Source of the DNA: a bacterium
GTDB lineage: Bacteria > Vulcanimicrobiota > Xenobia > Xenobiales > Xenobiaceae
NCBI GenBank assembly: GCA_017458675.1
Contig: JAFTAM010000153.1
Coordinates: 1 to 44,373 of the forward strand
DNA: 44,373 nucleotides
Direction of reading: 5' to 3'
The notes below the pieces were generated by a model. That model was not told where the DNA came from, did not search any database, and saw only the letters and a program-made list of their open reading frames with translations. This document shows positions 1 through 8,900 of the stretch, one piece after another. Made by a program: the position numbers and the translations under genes. Positions within the stretch are counted from its first letter, which is position 1, and the number at the start of each line of letters is the position of its first letter.

Positions 1-109
1 CAGCATACAAGTTTCGCACAGGTTTTGTTTTGCTCTGAAGCGAGCGTCCGAGCTCCGGCTGCGGCGAGCGCGGAGCGAAGTGCAAAACAAAACCGGCATA
101 GCAAAAACA
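1..109. repeat. Palindromic repeat module A, copy 1
   Basis: This 109-bp stretch is repeated without any difference that I can see at 250-358. It contains a 13-bp perfect stem (GGTTTTGTTTTGC at 21-33, its complement at 82-94) enclosing a GC-rich loop with short direct GCGAGCG motifs. It begins at the first base of the window, so it may extend further left. It has no credible coding content: the reading frames through it are continued by repeat sequence only. Confidence 0.85.
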
Positions 110-117
110 AACTTTAA

Positions 118-226
118 GCAGACACGTGAAATAAAGGTTTTCTTTGACGCGTACGCGGAGATTCGAGTGTAAGCGAGCGCGGAGCGGCAGCAACAAAGAA
201 AACCGGCATGGCGAAAACACGCTGAA
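118..226. repeat. Palindromic repeat module B, copy 1
   Basis: This module has an 11-bp stem (GGTTTTCTTTG at 136-146, complement at 194-204) around a loop that contains AGCGAGCGCGGAGCG, a motif also present in module A. It is about 90% identical by eye to 35954-36055, 36 kb away, which shows that the module is dispersed. It lies between the two copies of module A. Confidence 0.8.
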
Positions 227-249
227 CATGCTGAGCAATAACGTGCTTA

Positions 250-358
250 CAGCATACAAGTTTCGCACAGGTTTTGTTTTGCTCTGAAGCGAGCGTCCGA
301 GCTCCGGCTGCGGCGAGCGCGGAGCGAAGTGCAAAACAAAACCGGCATAGCAAAAACA
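250..358. repeat. Palindromic repeat module A, copy 2
   Basis: Identical in length and sequence to 1-109, at an offset of 249 bp. The stem arms are at 270-282 and 331-343. Perfect identity over 109 bp implies a recent duplication, conversion, or active spread of this module. Confidence 0.85.
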
Positions 359-479
359 TTCAGAACATGCTTGAAAGATTCTTCGCTGCACTCAGAATGA
401 CAGCGGCTATATTCTCAAGCATATGCAGACAAGCTATCATGCCGTTTTTAGCAAAACATCGCCTTAACTTAACGACATT
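359..479. repeat. Right-end tail of the composite element
   Basis: This segment contains the GATTCTTCGCT...CTCAGAATGACA motif (a dispersed sequence that reads VILSEAKNL-like on the reverse strand and recurs in many bacterial genomes) and ends in GCCTTAACTTAACGACATT. The same order of motifs is found at 36060-36177, ending in an equivalent inverted terminus. It is therefore the right end of a longer, internally expanded relative of the 36-kb element. Confidence 0.7.
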
Positions 480-491
480 GTCCTCGCAGCA

Positions 492-552
492 TTACTGTCG
501 GCAAGTTAAGCAAAAACCGGCAAGAGCAGGATTGACAATCCTTCCCGACAAA
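492..552. repeat. Short inverted-repeat remnant before the phosphatase gene
   Basis: TGTCGGCAAGTTAAG at about 496-510 matches the left terminus of the element at 35920. An imperfect complement (CTTCCCGACA, 541-550) lies about 30 bp further on. Between them is a perfect 13-bp palindrome GGATTGACAATCC. This looks like an internally deleted copy of the repeat family. It sits 10 bp before the start of the downstream gene, so it lies in that gene's 5' untranslated region or promoter. Confidence 0.45.
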
Positions 553-561
553 ATATTTTTT

Positions 562-1212
562 ATGTTGGAAATTTGGTGGGTTCGTCACGGCAGCACAGAA
601 TGGAACGATAATAAACGCTGGCAAGGGCACAGCGACGTCAGACTCAACGAAAACGGACGCAGGCAGGCCCGCTTTCTGGCCAAAAAACTGGCGGGGATTC
701 AATTCACGGAGGTTTGGAGCTCCGACTTGGAACGAAGCTTGGAAACGGCCCTTCTGGCCCTGCCGAATATCTCCTTAAACGACATCAAGAAGGACCGCCG
801 CCTGCGCGAGCTCAATATGGGAATTGCCGAAGGCAAAACCTGGGAGGAGCTTACCCCGCTGCAGCAGCAGGATATCGTCGCCTGGTGGGACGACCCCTAC
901 AATTTATACTTCCCCGGTACGGAAGAAAATTTGCGAACCGCCTCCGAACGCTTAAGAGAATGGCAGCAGGCGCTCCCCGAGGAGGGAAAAATTATCGTCT
1001 TCAGCCACGGAGGTCTGATAAGAGCGGCTCTGTGGGACATAACCGGCGTTCCCGACCGCAGCCGCCGCTGGTCCATGGAGCTGGGCAATACCGGAATCAT
1101 GCGTATTCGCTACCAAAATAATTATCCTACCTTAGTTTCCTTCAACGATATATCCCATCTGCCGGATTATTTAAATTTATCCGAAGCTCAGAAACCGCCG
1201 GGGGAGAATTAA
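562..1212 (+). CDS. Histidine phosphatase family protein (phosphoglycerate mutase-like)
   Basis: A 216-residue cytosolic protein of the histidine phosphatase superfamily, which transfers phosphoryl groups through a phosphohistidine. The family signature RHG is at residues 8-10 with His9 the expected nucleophile. A catalytic Glu candidate is at E83 (RELNMGIAEG) and the second catalytic His at 149 (VFSHGG). The size fits the GpmB/CobC-like branch, whose substrates range from phosphoglycerate to alpha-ribazole phosphate and phosphoserine, so the substrate cannot be named here. The frame stays open upstream to 274, but that extension is made of repeat sequence. I place the start at the ATG of MLEIWWVRHG because family members begin just before RHG. 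There is no clear Shine-Dalgarno. It precedes the cyclophilin gene by 42 bp on the same strand. Confidence 0.85.
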   Translation: MLEIWWVRHGSTEWNDNKRWQGHSDVRLNENGRRQARFLAKKLAGIQFTEVWSSDLERSLETALLALPNISLNDIKKDRRLRELNMGIAEGKTWEELTPLQQQDIVAWWDDPYNLYFPGTEENLRTASERLREWQQALPEEGKIIVFSHGGLIRAALWDITGVPDRSRRWSMELGNTGIMRIRYQNNYPTLVSFNDISHLPDYLNLSEAQKPPGEN

Positions 1213-1254
1213 CCTTTAATTACCAAGCTAAAGAAAGGAATTCATATAATAAGC

Positions 1255-1971
1255 ATGTTCAAAAAAATTTGTCTTTCCGCCGCGGCAGCTTTCGCATTTG
1301 CATCCTGCCTGACCGCCGCCCTCCCCGCCCAGGCCGAAGGCTACTATCCCCAGCCGGGCAATAATTCCTGCATCCAGCAGATCCCCGATGAAAAATACCG
1401 CACTCTTACTCCATTTCTCAACAATGCTCCGGCTTTAAAAACTGTTGTAAAGGTTCGCTTTATCACCGGAGCAGGCAATATTGAGATGGAGATTTATCCG
1501 GAAGCCGCTCCCAACGCCGCCAAGCGCTTTATCGATTTAGTCAGCATCGGCTATTACAACGGAACCCCGATCTTCAGAGTAGTCAAAACTCCTCAGCCTT
1601 TTGTGGCTCAGTTCGGCATTAACTGGCGCGAGGGCATGGCGGTCTTAAAAGATCGCAATTTCAACGACGATCCCAGCCTCTTCCACTTTGACCGCGGCAC
1701 TCTGTCCTTTGCCAAAACCGGTCAGCCCAACAGCGCCTCCACCCAGGTCTTCATCAATTACGGCAATAACGACTTTTTAAAACAGCAGAACTTTTCCGTA
1801 TTCGGGAAGATAACCAAAGGCATGGAAATTGCCGACAATTTTAAAGCCGTAGGCAATCCCAGCATGGGCCTCGACCAGTATCAGCTCTGGACCAACGGCG
1901 AAAATTACCTCAATTCCCTGCCCGCCAATCAAAAGCCCACCATGATTATCAAGGCTGAAATTGTAAAATAA
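1255..1971 (+). CDS. Secreted cyclophilin-type peptidyl-prolyl isomerase
   Basis: A 238-residue cyclophilin that should catalyse cis-trans isomerisation of prolyl bonds outside the cytoplasm. Residues 1-27 are a signal peptide (positively charged MFKK start, hydrophobic alanine-rich core, likely cleavage after PAQA). The isomerase domain spans about 65-235: it has the EIYPEAAPNAAKRF opening, the active-site strand FRVV...PFVAQFG and a conserved Q/STQVFINY segment. The position of the usual Trp near DFLKQQNF is Phe. A purine-rich AAGAAAGGAA at 1231 is a distant ribosome site. The gene has a close paralogue immediately downstream (2166-3074), suggesting tandem duplication. It is likely periplasmic. 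Confidence 0.85.
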   Translation: MFKKICLSAAAAFAFASCLTAALPAQAEGYYPQPGNNSCIQQIPDEKYRTLTPFLNNAPALKTVVKVRFITGAGNIEMEIYPEAAPNAAKRFIDLVSIGYYNGTPIFRVVKTPQPFVAQFGINWREGMAVLKDRNFNDDPSLFHFDRGTLSFAKTGQPNSASTQVFINYGNNDFLKQQNFSVFGKITKGMEIADNFKAVGNPSMGLDQYQLWTNGENYLNSLPANQKPTMIIKAEIVK

Positions 1972-2165
1972 TGAACTGAAGCCGACGGAAAAACAGCGCT
2001 GAATTTTTTTCCCCGCATCCCCGAACCGCAAGATAAAGAGAGCCTTTTAATCGGCAGGGGAAAAATGAAGCGTTCGGCAAAATATTAAGTTTTGATTTTA
2101 AACAGTCTGCTCAAGCATTTATTTGCTGCAGAGCAGAAAGAATATCGCTAAGGTTAGGAGAGAGA

Positions 2166-3074
2166 ATGAATAAATATACAAAAATTGCTCTGACCTGTCT
2201 GCTGCTGGGCGCCTGTATCCAGCTCGGCTGCACCAAAAACCCCGGCGACACTCCGAACCAGCCTCCCGCAAAACCGGCAGAACAGGTACAGGAGCAGCCT
2301 CCGCAGGAAGCCAAACCCGCCGAATCGGCTGACGCAGAAAAAGACGGTCAGTCCGCAGTAAAAGCGGAAGAAGCCCCTCCCGCTATAGACAACGAGCCCG
2401 AAGAGCCTAAAGACGGCAAAATGTCTGCAGCTCAAGACAACACACCAGTACAAACTGAGGGAAACAGTATGTTAAAGATGTCAAAAGATTACCGCTATTT
2501 AACTCCTTATCAGCCGAACGCCGCTCCGAAAATCACCAAATACACCGTAGTGCGTTTTGAAACCACTAAAGGCAATGTGGATATGGAAATTTATCCGGAA
2601 GCCGCTCCCAACGCGGCGACCCGCTTTATTGAGCTGGTAAAAGCCGGATTCTACAACGATATCCCCATTTTCCGCGTCGTCAAGCATCCCGAGCCCTTTG
2701 TTGCTCAGTTCGGCATCAACTGGCGTCCGGGCATGATTGAGTGGAAAGACAAAAACTTCAATGATGATCCCTGCCTGTTCCACCTTGAACGCGGTACTTT
2801 AGCCTTCGCAAAAGCCGGACCCAACACCAACTCCACTCAGGTCTTCATCAACTACACCAACACCGACTTCCTGCAGAGCCAGAACTTCACCACATTCGGC
2901 ACGGTCATCAACGACGGCATGAAAGTTGCCGATCAGTTTGAATCGGTCGGCAATCCCAGCATGGGACTCGACCAGGGCGCATTATGGATGAACGGCGCAG
3001 CTTATTTGAAGAGCCTGCCTAAAGATCAGCAGCCCACCATGATCGTCAAGGCCTATGTAGTCGAAGAGCACTAA
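2166..3074 (+). CDS. Lipoprotein cyclophilin-type peptidyl-prolyl isomerase
   Basis: A 302-residue paralogue of the preceding cyclophilin. The N-terminus is a lipoprotein signal with the lipobox LGAC (Cys17; a second Cys at 22 is a less likely alternative). Residues about 23-98 are a Pro/Glu/Ala/Lys-rich low-complexity linker, and the cyclophilin domain occupies about 115-300. It shares long identical blocks with its neighbour (EIYPEAAPNAA, PFVAQFGINWR, NPSMGLDQ). The linker would let the enzyme reach away from the membrane to which the lipid anchors it. GGAG at 2157-2160 serves as ribosome site for the ATG. A hairpin terminator follows at 3102. The 194 bp before the gene hold no other feature I can identify. 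Confidence 0.85.
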   Translation: MNKYTKIALTCLLLGACIQLGCTKNPGDTPNQPPAKPAEQVQEQPPQEAKPAESADAEKDGQSAVKAEEAPPAIDNEPEEPKDGKMSAAQDNTPVQTEGNSMLKMSKDYRYLTPYQPNAAPKITKYTVVRFETTKGNVDMEIYPEAAPNAATRFIELVKAGFYNDIPIFRVVKHPEPFVAQFGINWRPGMIEWKDKNFNDDPCLFHLERGTLAFAKAGPNTNSTQVFINYTNTDFLQSQNFTTFGTVINDGMKVADQFESVGNPSMGLDQGALWMNGAAYLKSLPKDQQPTMIVKAYVVEEH

Positions 3075-3101
3075 TTATCTTCATTTAAACTGAAAGAACG
3101 A

Positions 3102-3137
3102 AATACATCCGCATTATTGGGCGGGTGTATTTTTTTT
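3102..3137 (+). terminator. Rho-independent terminator for the cyclophilin gene
   Basis: An 11-bp stem (AATACATCCGC with GCGGGTGTATT, one G-T pair) is followed by a run of T residues on the plus strand. It overlaps the last codons of the convergent glycosyltransferase gene, so it sits exactly where the two converging transcription units meet. Confidence 0.75.
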
Positions 3138-4754
3138 CGGTCTCAGTCTGTAGACGTCAATCTTCTGAAAGCCGACGCCTTTTACGTGCATTTCTTCATC
3201 GATGACATAGCGGGCGTCCAAAGCGTTCATTATAAAACCAATTTCCCTGCCAAGCGCTTCAGCCTGATTCATGACCAGAAATAAGGTTTTATCTCCGTTC
3301 GCCTTAAAAAAATCATCCGTTAAAACTGCGGCGCTGAGGGGAACGAGCTGCAGTCCCCGATAGTCTTCATCTATGCTGAAGCTGTCTGATTCTCCGTTTT
3401 CGCCTATGCGGTAGTGTATCTTATCGATGGCATAATTGCCGGCAAAGCCGAATAAGGTGTAAGGGATATAATTTAAAACGATATCCTGATCGGAAACCTT
3501 ATTTTTATTGACAAACTCTATTGCCGGCGTCCAGTTCTGATACCAGAATCCGCCTGCAAACGGCAGAAGAAGCGATACCGCCAAATTGACCGCCAAAACA
3601 ATTACTGCGGGAACCGCCGCAAGTTTAGGAACTTTTTTCATCAGTTCCAAACCGCTCAGGCGTTCTGCGTCTTCCGTCTCTTCGGCAAAACCGGAAAGAC
3701 CTCCGACGCTCAGCAAAGCCAAACATACGGATAAGGGAGGCAGATAACGGGACTGAAAAGGCTGCATGCCCAGCAGGCAGCCTAAACCCAGAGCGGCCAG
3801 AGGCACGCCGGCGACAATGAGCGGCAGAAGACATAAACACGGATTATTCCTGAAAAATAAAGCGGCAGCCTTATAAAAACCCAGCCAAAGGCCGAGATTT
3901 ATCAAAGCCATAAGCCAGAAGTCCAAACCGGAAAGGCCGGCAAAATCAAAAAGCCGCTCCGAAACGGCGTCAAGGCCCATATACTCGCCAGGCGCCCAAA
4001 ATATGCTGAAGAAATTGTTGAAGCCGCTGTTCCGATTATGGGCGAAATTGGTCGACGAGGTCAGAAAGTTATATATAAAATAACCGCCGCTGACGGCCAG
4101 GCCCGGTAAAAGCGAAAGGCCGCCCCAAAGTTTCGTTATTTTCTCTTTAGTCAGAAAAAAAATACAGCCCAAAAGGCCTAAAACCGCCGCGCAGCCTATG
4201 TAATGGGCAAGACAGCCAAAAAAGCCAAAGCACAGCAAACCGCAATATGAGCTTTTCTTGGCCTCATTATTGATAAAATCCAGGCCGAAAAAGATCAGAC
4301 CGGCTATACATAAAGAGAGAAAGCCATAGCAGCGCATCTGAGCGTCGCTTAAAACGCAGCCGTATAAAAAGGCAGGCAGCAGAGCCGCCAAAAATCCCCA
4401 AGCTCGCCGAGCTTCAAAAGATTTATCCTTGAAAATTTTAAAAGCCGACAGATATGTTAGACCGACCGCGGCGGTTCCCGACAACACCGCAGGCAGACGC
4501 ATGCAAAATACGCCGGCTGGGAACAGCTGCCGCCAGATATGCAGAAAGATATACCAGAAAGGCAGCATCGGCTCGTCGGTATCGTGGGTGAAGATGGGAA
4601 CGATTCCGTTTTCCGATTTAAAGAAAGTCAGAGCCTCGTCAATAAAGACATCCGTACTGACGGCGGCCGCGCAGCGCACGAGCAGAGCCGCGGCCAAAAG
4701 CAGCAGAAAATGCCAGTGGCGGTATATAAAGCCTTTAAACGGTCTTTCCTGCAT
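3114..4754 (-). CDS. GT39/ArnT-like polytopic membrane glycosyltransferase
   Basis: A 546-residue integral membrane protein with about a dozen hydrophobic segments and a small hydrophilic C-terminal part. The N-terminal pattern is that of GT-C enzymes of the dolichyl-phosphate-mannose mannosyltransferase/ArnT group: a first membrane helix, then an acidic loop FIDEALTF (residues about 36-43), a second acidic loop with DEPMLPFWY, and RLPAVLSG. Such enzymes move a sugar from a polyprenyl-phosphate donor to lipid, protein or glycan on the outer face of the inner membrane. The acceptor is not predictable. Its start overlaps the end of the upstream gene by 20 bp, implying translational coupling. 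It is the last gene of the long minus-strand array. Confidence 0.75.
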   Translation of the reverse strand: MQERPFKGFIYRHWHFLLLLAAALLVRCAAAVSTDVFIDEALTFFKSENGIVPIFTHDTDEPMLPFWYIFLHIWRQLFPAGVFCMRLPAVLSGTAAVGLTYLSAFKIFKDKSFEARRAWGFLAALLPAFLYGCVLSDAQMRCYGFLSLCIAGLIFFGLDFINNEAKKSSYCGLLCFGFFGCLAHYIGCAAVLGLLGCIFFLTKEKITKLWGGLSLLPGLAVSGGYFIYNFLTSSTNFAHNRNSGFNNFFSIFWAPGEYMGLDAVSERLFDFAGLSGLDFWLMALINLGLWLGFYKAAALFFRNNPCLCLLPLIVAGVPLAALGLGCLLGMQPFQSRYLPPLSVCLALLSVGGLSGFAEETEDAERLSGLELMKKVPKLAAVPAVIVLAVNLAVSLLLPFAGGFWYQNWTPAIEFVNKNKVSDQDIVLNYIPYTLFGFAGNYAIDKIHYRIGENGESDSFSIDEDYRGLQLVPLSAAVLTDDFFKANGDKTLFLVMNQAEALGREIGFIMNALDARYVIDEEMHVKGVGFQKIDVYRLRPKKNTPAQ

Positions 4755-5892
4755 TTTCTAAATTAAACAGAAGAAGCTCTGCAAACCTTTCTGAAAAATT
4801 TATGCTCGAACAAACCCTGATTCCTCCGTTGGCCGAACGGTAAAAGCAGGGCTCATGACTGAGAAATACCAAAAAGCAGTTGCTGCTGTTGAATTTATAG
4901 TTCTCGGCAAGCTTTTCGTATGAAGGGATGCTGTCTATATAGTTGTCCCCGGATTTGCACTCCAGCCAATATTGCTGACCGGCAAAATTTATTAAAATAT
5001 CCAGTTCCCGCAGTACGCCGTCGCACATGACCTTGGCATTGCGGACAATTTCAAAACCCTCGCAAGAAAGGTTCAGCTGCTTAGCGATCCTCTGCACGGT
5101 AAACTCGGCTTCCTGAGCTACATAGCGTTCAAACCAGAAGCCGCTGAAAAAGTTATGAGCTACTCCCACGGTATTGGAATGAGCCTGCAGTTTGTAATCG
5201 GGATAATCCTGATATTTGTATTCGTCCAAAAAGGCTATCTCGTAAAAATTGCGGCACAAAAAATTTATATCGTCGCGGATCTCGGGACTGAAGAGGGCTA
5301 AATCCAGAACAAAGCTGCTGCCGGTGCGCAGGTTGGTTTTGACGACGTTTAAAAAGGGAAAGATATTTACATATTTGCGTCCCATGTAAAGCGCCGTGCG
5401 CTCCAATTTGGCGTCGAAGCTCTTTGACAGCATGGGCTCGAAAATCTCGCAGAAAGTGATGCCGCGCTCCCGCAAAAAGGCTGTCAGACAAGGGAACTGC
5501 TTTGAAAAATCTTTTTCGGGAGGGGCTGGCAGATCGATATAGACCTGCTCCTCGCCGTCCCAGCCTCGCCAATCCTCCGGCGAAGAAATGACCTTCAAAG
5601 CGGAAGCGAAGGACCGCTCCTCCAAAGTCTCTTCAGGCGTCTCCGCCGAGCCGTCCGCCGCAGCCGGCGTCTCTGCCCCTTCGCCGCCTGCAGCTTCCGC
5701 CGCCGCGGCGATTCCATTATTCAGAGCGTCTAAAGCTCCGGGCAGAGAAGCGCTGAGCAGCTTCGCGGTCTCTGAATTTGTCAGGACGTTCTCCGAGCGG
5801 CCGCCGGCTATAGCTTCCAGAGCCGCCGCGCTCCTTTCCAGAGCAGAGGCCATACGCTCCAACAGATTTAAAATTTTTTGCATATTTTCCAT
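4735..5892 (-). CDS. Coiled-coil protein with PD-(D/E)XK nuclease-like domain
   Basis: A 385-residue soluble protein without a signal peptide. Residues 1-30 form an amphipathic helix rich in Leu/Glu (possible coiled coil). An Ala/Glu/Gly-rich linker runs to about 110. The C-terminal half contains RELDILI followed by YWLECKSG, giving D298 ... E311-x-K313, the metal-binding pattern of PD-(D/E)XK nucleases. The local sequence recalls the nuclease domain of DUF1887/Card1-like proteins, but no ligand-binding (CARF) domain can be recognised by eye. The substrate is unknown and it could equally be a catalytically silent fold. It is sandwiched between the LRR gene (50 bp upstream) and the glycosyltransferase (20-bp overlap), an odd place for a nuclease. 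Confidence 0.6.
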   Translation of the reverse strand: MENMQKILNLLERMASALERSAAALEAIAGGRSENVLTNSETAKLLSASLPGALDALNNGIAAAAEAAGGEGAETPAAADGSAETPEETLEERSFASALKVISSPEDWRGWDGEEQVYIDLPAPPEKDFSKQFPCLTAFLRERGITFCEIFEPMLSKSFDAKLERTALYMGRKYVNIFPFLNVVKTNLRTGSSFVLDLALFSPEIRDDINFLCRNFYEIAFLDEYKYQDYPDYKLQAHSNTVGVAHNFFSGFWFERYVAQEAEFTVQRIAKQLNLSCEGFEIVRNAKVMCDGVLRELDILINFAGQQYWLECKSGDNYIDSIPSYEKLAENYKFNSSNCFLVFLSHEPCFYRSANGGIRVCSSINFSERFAELLLFNLENAGKTV

Positions 5893-5942
5893 AGCTGTTC
5901 CCGATCTTCAAGTAAATCCGACTGAACGCCGCTTGCTGCTCT

Positions 5943-8900
5943 TCAGCGTCTTTTGCCTCTGCGGCTGTTAGCCTTACGCTTTAAATATTTTGCTTTTTTC
6001 AAATTATCCGTACTTTCAGCCGTACACTCCGTCCTTTTATCCTCAGCTTCAGGAGTTTCCGAAGATTCGTCTTCCTCCGAATCGCCTTCTTTATCTTTAT
6101 TTAAATAATCTTCCCAGCTTTCGCAATCGGCGGCTTCAAATTTAAGGCCTTCAGTGTCGGCCCATTTCAAGGCGGGAGAACCTGTCGGAGCAATTACCGT
6201 CAATTCAGCCGCTCCGTCCAGGATCTTGTCGCCAGGACCGTCGCCGAAACTGCTGCAGGAGCTCGGCACAAACAGATATTTTAAATTTCGGCAGCCGAAA
6301 AAGGCCTTGCTGCCTATGCTTTCAACGCCCTCGCCTATAAAGACCGTTTCCAGGCTGCGGCAGTCGGCGAACACCGCCTCAGCTAAACGCCGCAGACCGC
6401 CGGGAATGCTGATCGTGCGCAGACCGGTACAGGCGCAGAAAGCGCGCTCTCCTAAAAACTTCAAACCGGCGGGGAGCTTAATGCCCGTCAGACTGTCGCA
6501 GCCGCGGAAGGCGTTTTCCTGAATTGCGGCGACGCTGTCGGGGATAACTGCAGAGCGCAGGCAAATACAGCTCCTGAAGGCGCCGTTCCCTATCGTAATA
6601 AGACCGTCCCCCAGAATTATCTCCTGCAAAGAGGTATTGCCCTTGCAGAAATTCTCTCCCAAGGCGATAACTCTGTCGCCGTGCAGACGATCGGGAACCT
6701 TCAGCTTCACAGCCGAAATATTGGGCAGCCTGGCCAAAGTGACCCCGTCCCTTTTTTCAGTTCCGCTCTCTTCGGACAAAGGCGGATTGGCAGCCCTGCT
6801 CTTTTCGAGATAGAAGCTCTGCATAGCCGCTTCCACCGTCGGAATTTTCGCCGCCGTACCCTCAAAGGAATAAGTCTGCTTAATATTATTAACATAGACG
6901 TCTTCCTGCGAATCTTCGCTGAGACGCCTGCTTTCGGGGCGGTCTCCGGAATAGGGCTCTGCAGCTGCCGCAGTCTTTTTCTTTAGTACGTTCTCGCCTT
7001 TCTCCGGCCCGCTCTTGACGAAAGAAAGGGAAAGACTCTCTGTTCTGCTGTATTCCTCCGCTTTAACGCTGCCGGAAGATACAGCCGTCTCGGAGATGCG
7101 GATCTCTGTTTCGATCTCTTGCTGCGCCGGCGAAAGCCGCTCTGATGCTTTCCTTGCTTCCAAAATCACCGATTCCCCGTTTTTGACATAGCGGATGCGA
7201 AGCGGCTCCGTATTCTTCAGCAGAATCGGGCTCCTGAAGCCTGCCCGGATAATCGCCGTCTTTAAAGCTTCATAAGCGGCCCGCAGAAACTGCAGCTTTT
7301 TAAGCTTCCTTTCCGTATCCGCGCCGTCGGAAGCGAAATCGGAAAGACTCTGCACGGCGCTGTCTCTGCGATAAAACAACTGCGAATTATTAAAGACATT
7401 TTTTATGCTGCTGACCGGATTGCCGTAATTGGCGCCCGGCTTAGTTCTGCCGCTTTCAGCGGAATTCTCTGAATAATCCTGAACCACCGAGCGGCCTTTC
7501 AGCAGAGCCCCCAAATTATGAGTTAAATTGGCTTTATTTAAAATTCTGTCCTCAGCTCGGTTCTGAGTCTCTTCATTTTTCTCCGCGCCGCCATTCTTGA
7601 CGCTCTCCGCCGCCTTAGCAGAATTTCCGACTAAATTCCAGGGAAGGTCTCTTTTCTCCGTCAGCCCTAATCCGTCAAAAATGTAGCTGCCGCTGCTTCC
7701 GTCTAAATCAACGTTTATCTTACTCTCGTCAAAGGCCCTGAATTCGCATTTAATGTTAAAGTGCTCGGCATATTCGTGAGCCAGAGAATCCTTCTGACAG
7801 ACAATTGTCAAGTCGGAGAGATCGGCGTCCAGCCCTACCGAAATTTCATCTTCCGAGCAGCCGAAAATAGGAGCGAAATCGCGCAGATTGGAGCCGAACT
7901 GCTTTACAGAGGGAGGTATGACTACCCTTTTTAAGCTGCTGCAGCGGAAAAACAGTCCCTGTCCCAAAACTCTTACTCCGTTGGGAATTTCTATGCTTTC
8001 CAGAGAGGAGCAGTAGGCAAAGACATATTCTCCTAAGGAAATAAGATAATCCGGAAGCTTTACCGATTTCAAGCCGGAGCAGCCGAAAAAGGCCCAATTG
8101 TCTATAGACTGCAGAGAATCGGGAAGCTTCAGCTCCGTCAGGGAGCGGCACCCCCAGAAGGCGCTGTTGCAGATAGAATTTAAATTCTGAGACCATTCAA
8201 TATATTGCAGACTGTCGCAGCCCCAGAAGGCGCTTTTGCCTATCGAAAGCAGGCTGTCCGAGCACTTCAGACATACGATGCAGCGGTTGCTGAAGGCTCT
8301 GGTTCCTATGCGGTTGATATCGTCAAGATATACGGCGGTAGGAGCGTTGAAACGGGCGTCGGATTTTTTTTCAAAGGCCTTATGACGGACCATAGTCCAA
8401 TTGCCTTTAGTGACCACCGCGTCATATGACATAGGAGTAATGTGGAGAACGACCGCCGGCTTAAGGTTTGAGGCTGCGCTTTCCGCCTCGGCAGTCTCCG
8501 CTTCCGGCTCCGGCGCCTCTTCAAATAAGCTCTCCTCCGTTTCGGTTTCCGATTCCTCCAAATCGTCAAATCCGGAAAAGCTCTCCTTCAAAACGTAATC
8601 GTAAAATTTAATGCGATGCTTGTAGGCATATCTGGCCGCTTCGCTGTCGCCCAGTCCGCTGATAACCAGCTTATCCGCTTCTTTATCGAAAATTTCCGCA
8701 CTCCGGCCCATCGCGTCAAAAAGCTTAACCGAAGCCGGAATATTTATGGATGCCAGGAGACGGCAGCCGATAAAAGCCTCCGCTTCGATAGCCTCCAGGC
8801 CTTCGTTTACCGAAACCTCCGTCAGAGCAGTACAGTTGGCAAAAGCTCTGCCGCTTATACTCCTGAGCCTTAAAGGCAGAATCAATCCTTCCAGAGCCTT

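Noticed and set aside
1..360. CRISPR array
   Set aside because: Only two long identical repeats with internal hairpins and no regular short spacers; no cas genes in the window.
274..561. N-terminal extension of the histidine phosphatase frame by 96 codons
   Set aside because: The extension is encoded entirely by the dispersed repeat and the intergenic remnant. Family members start just before RHG.
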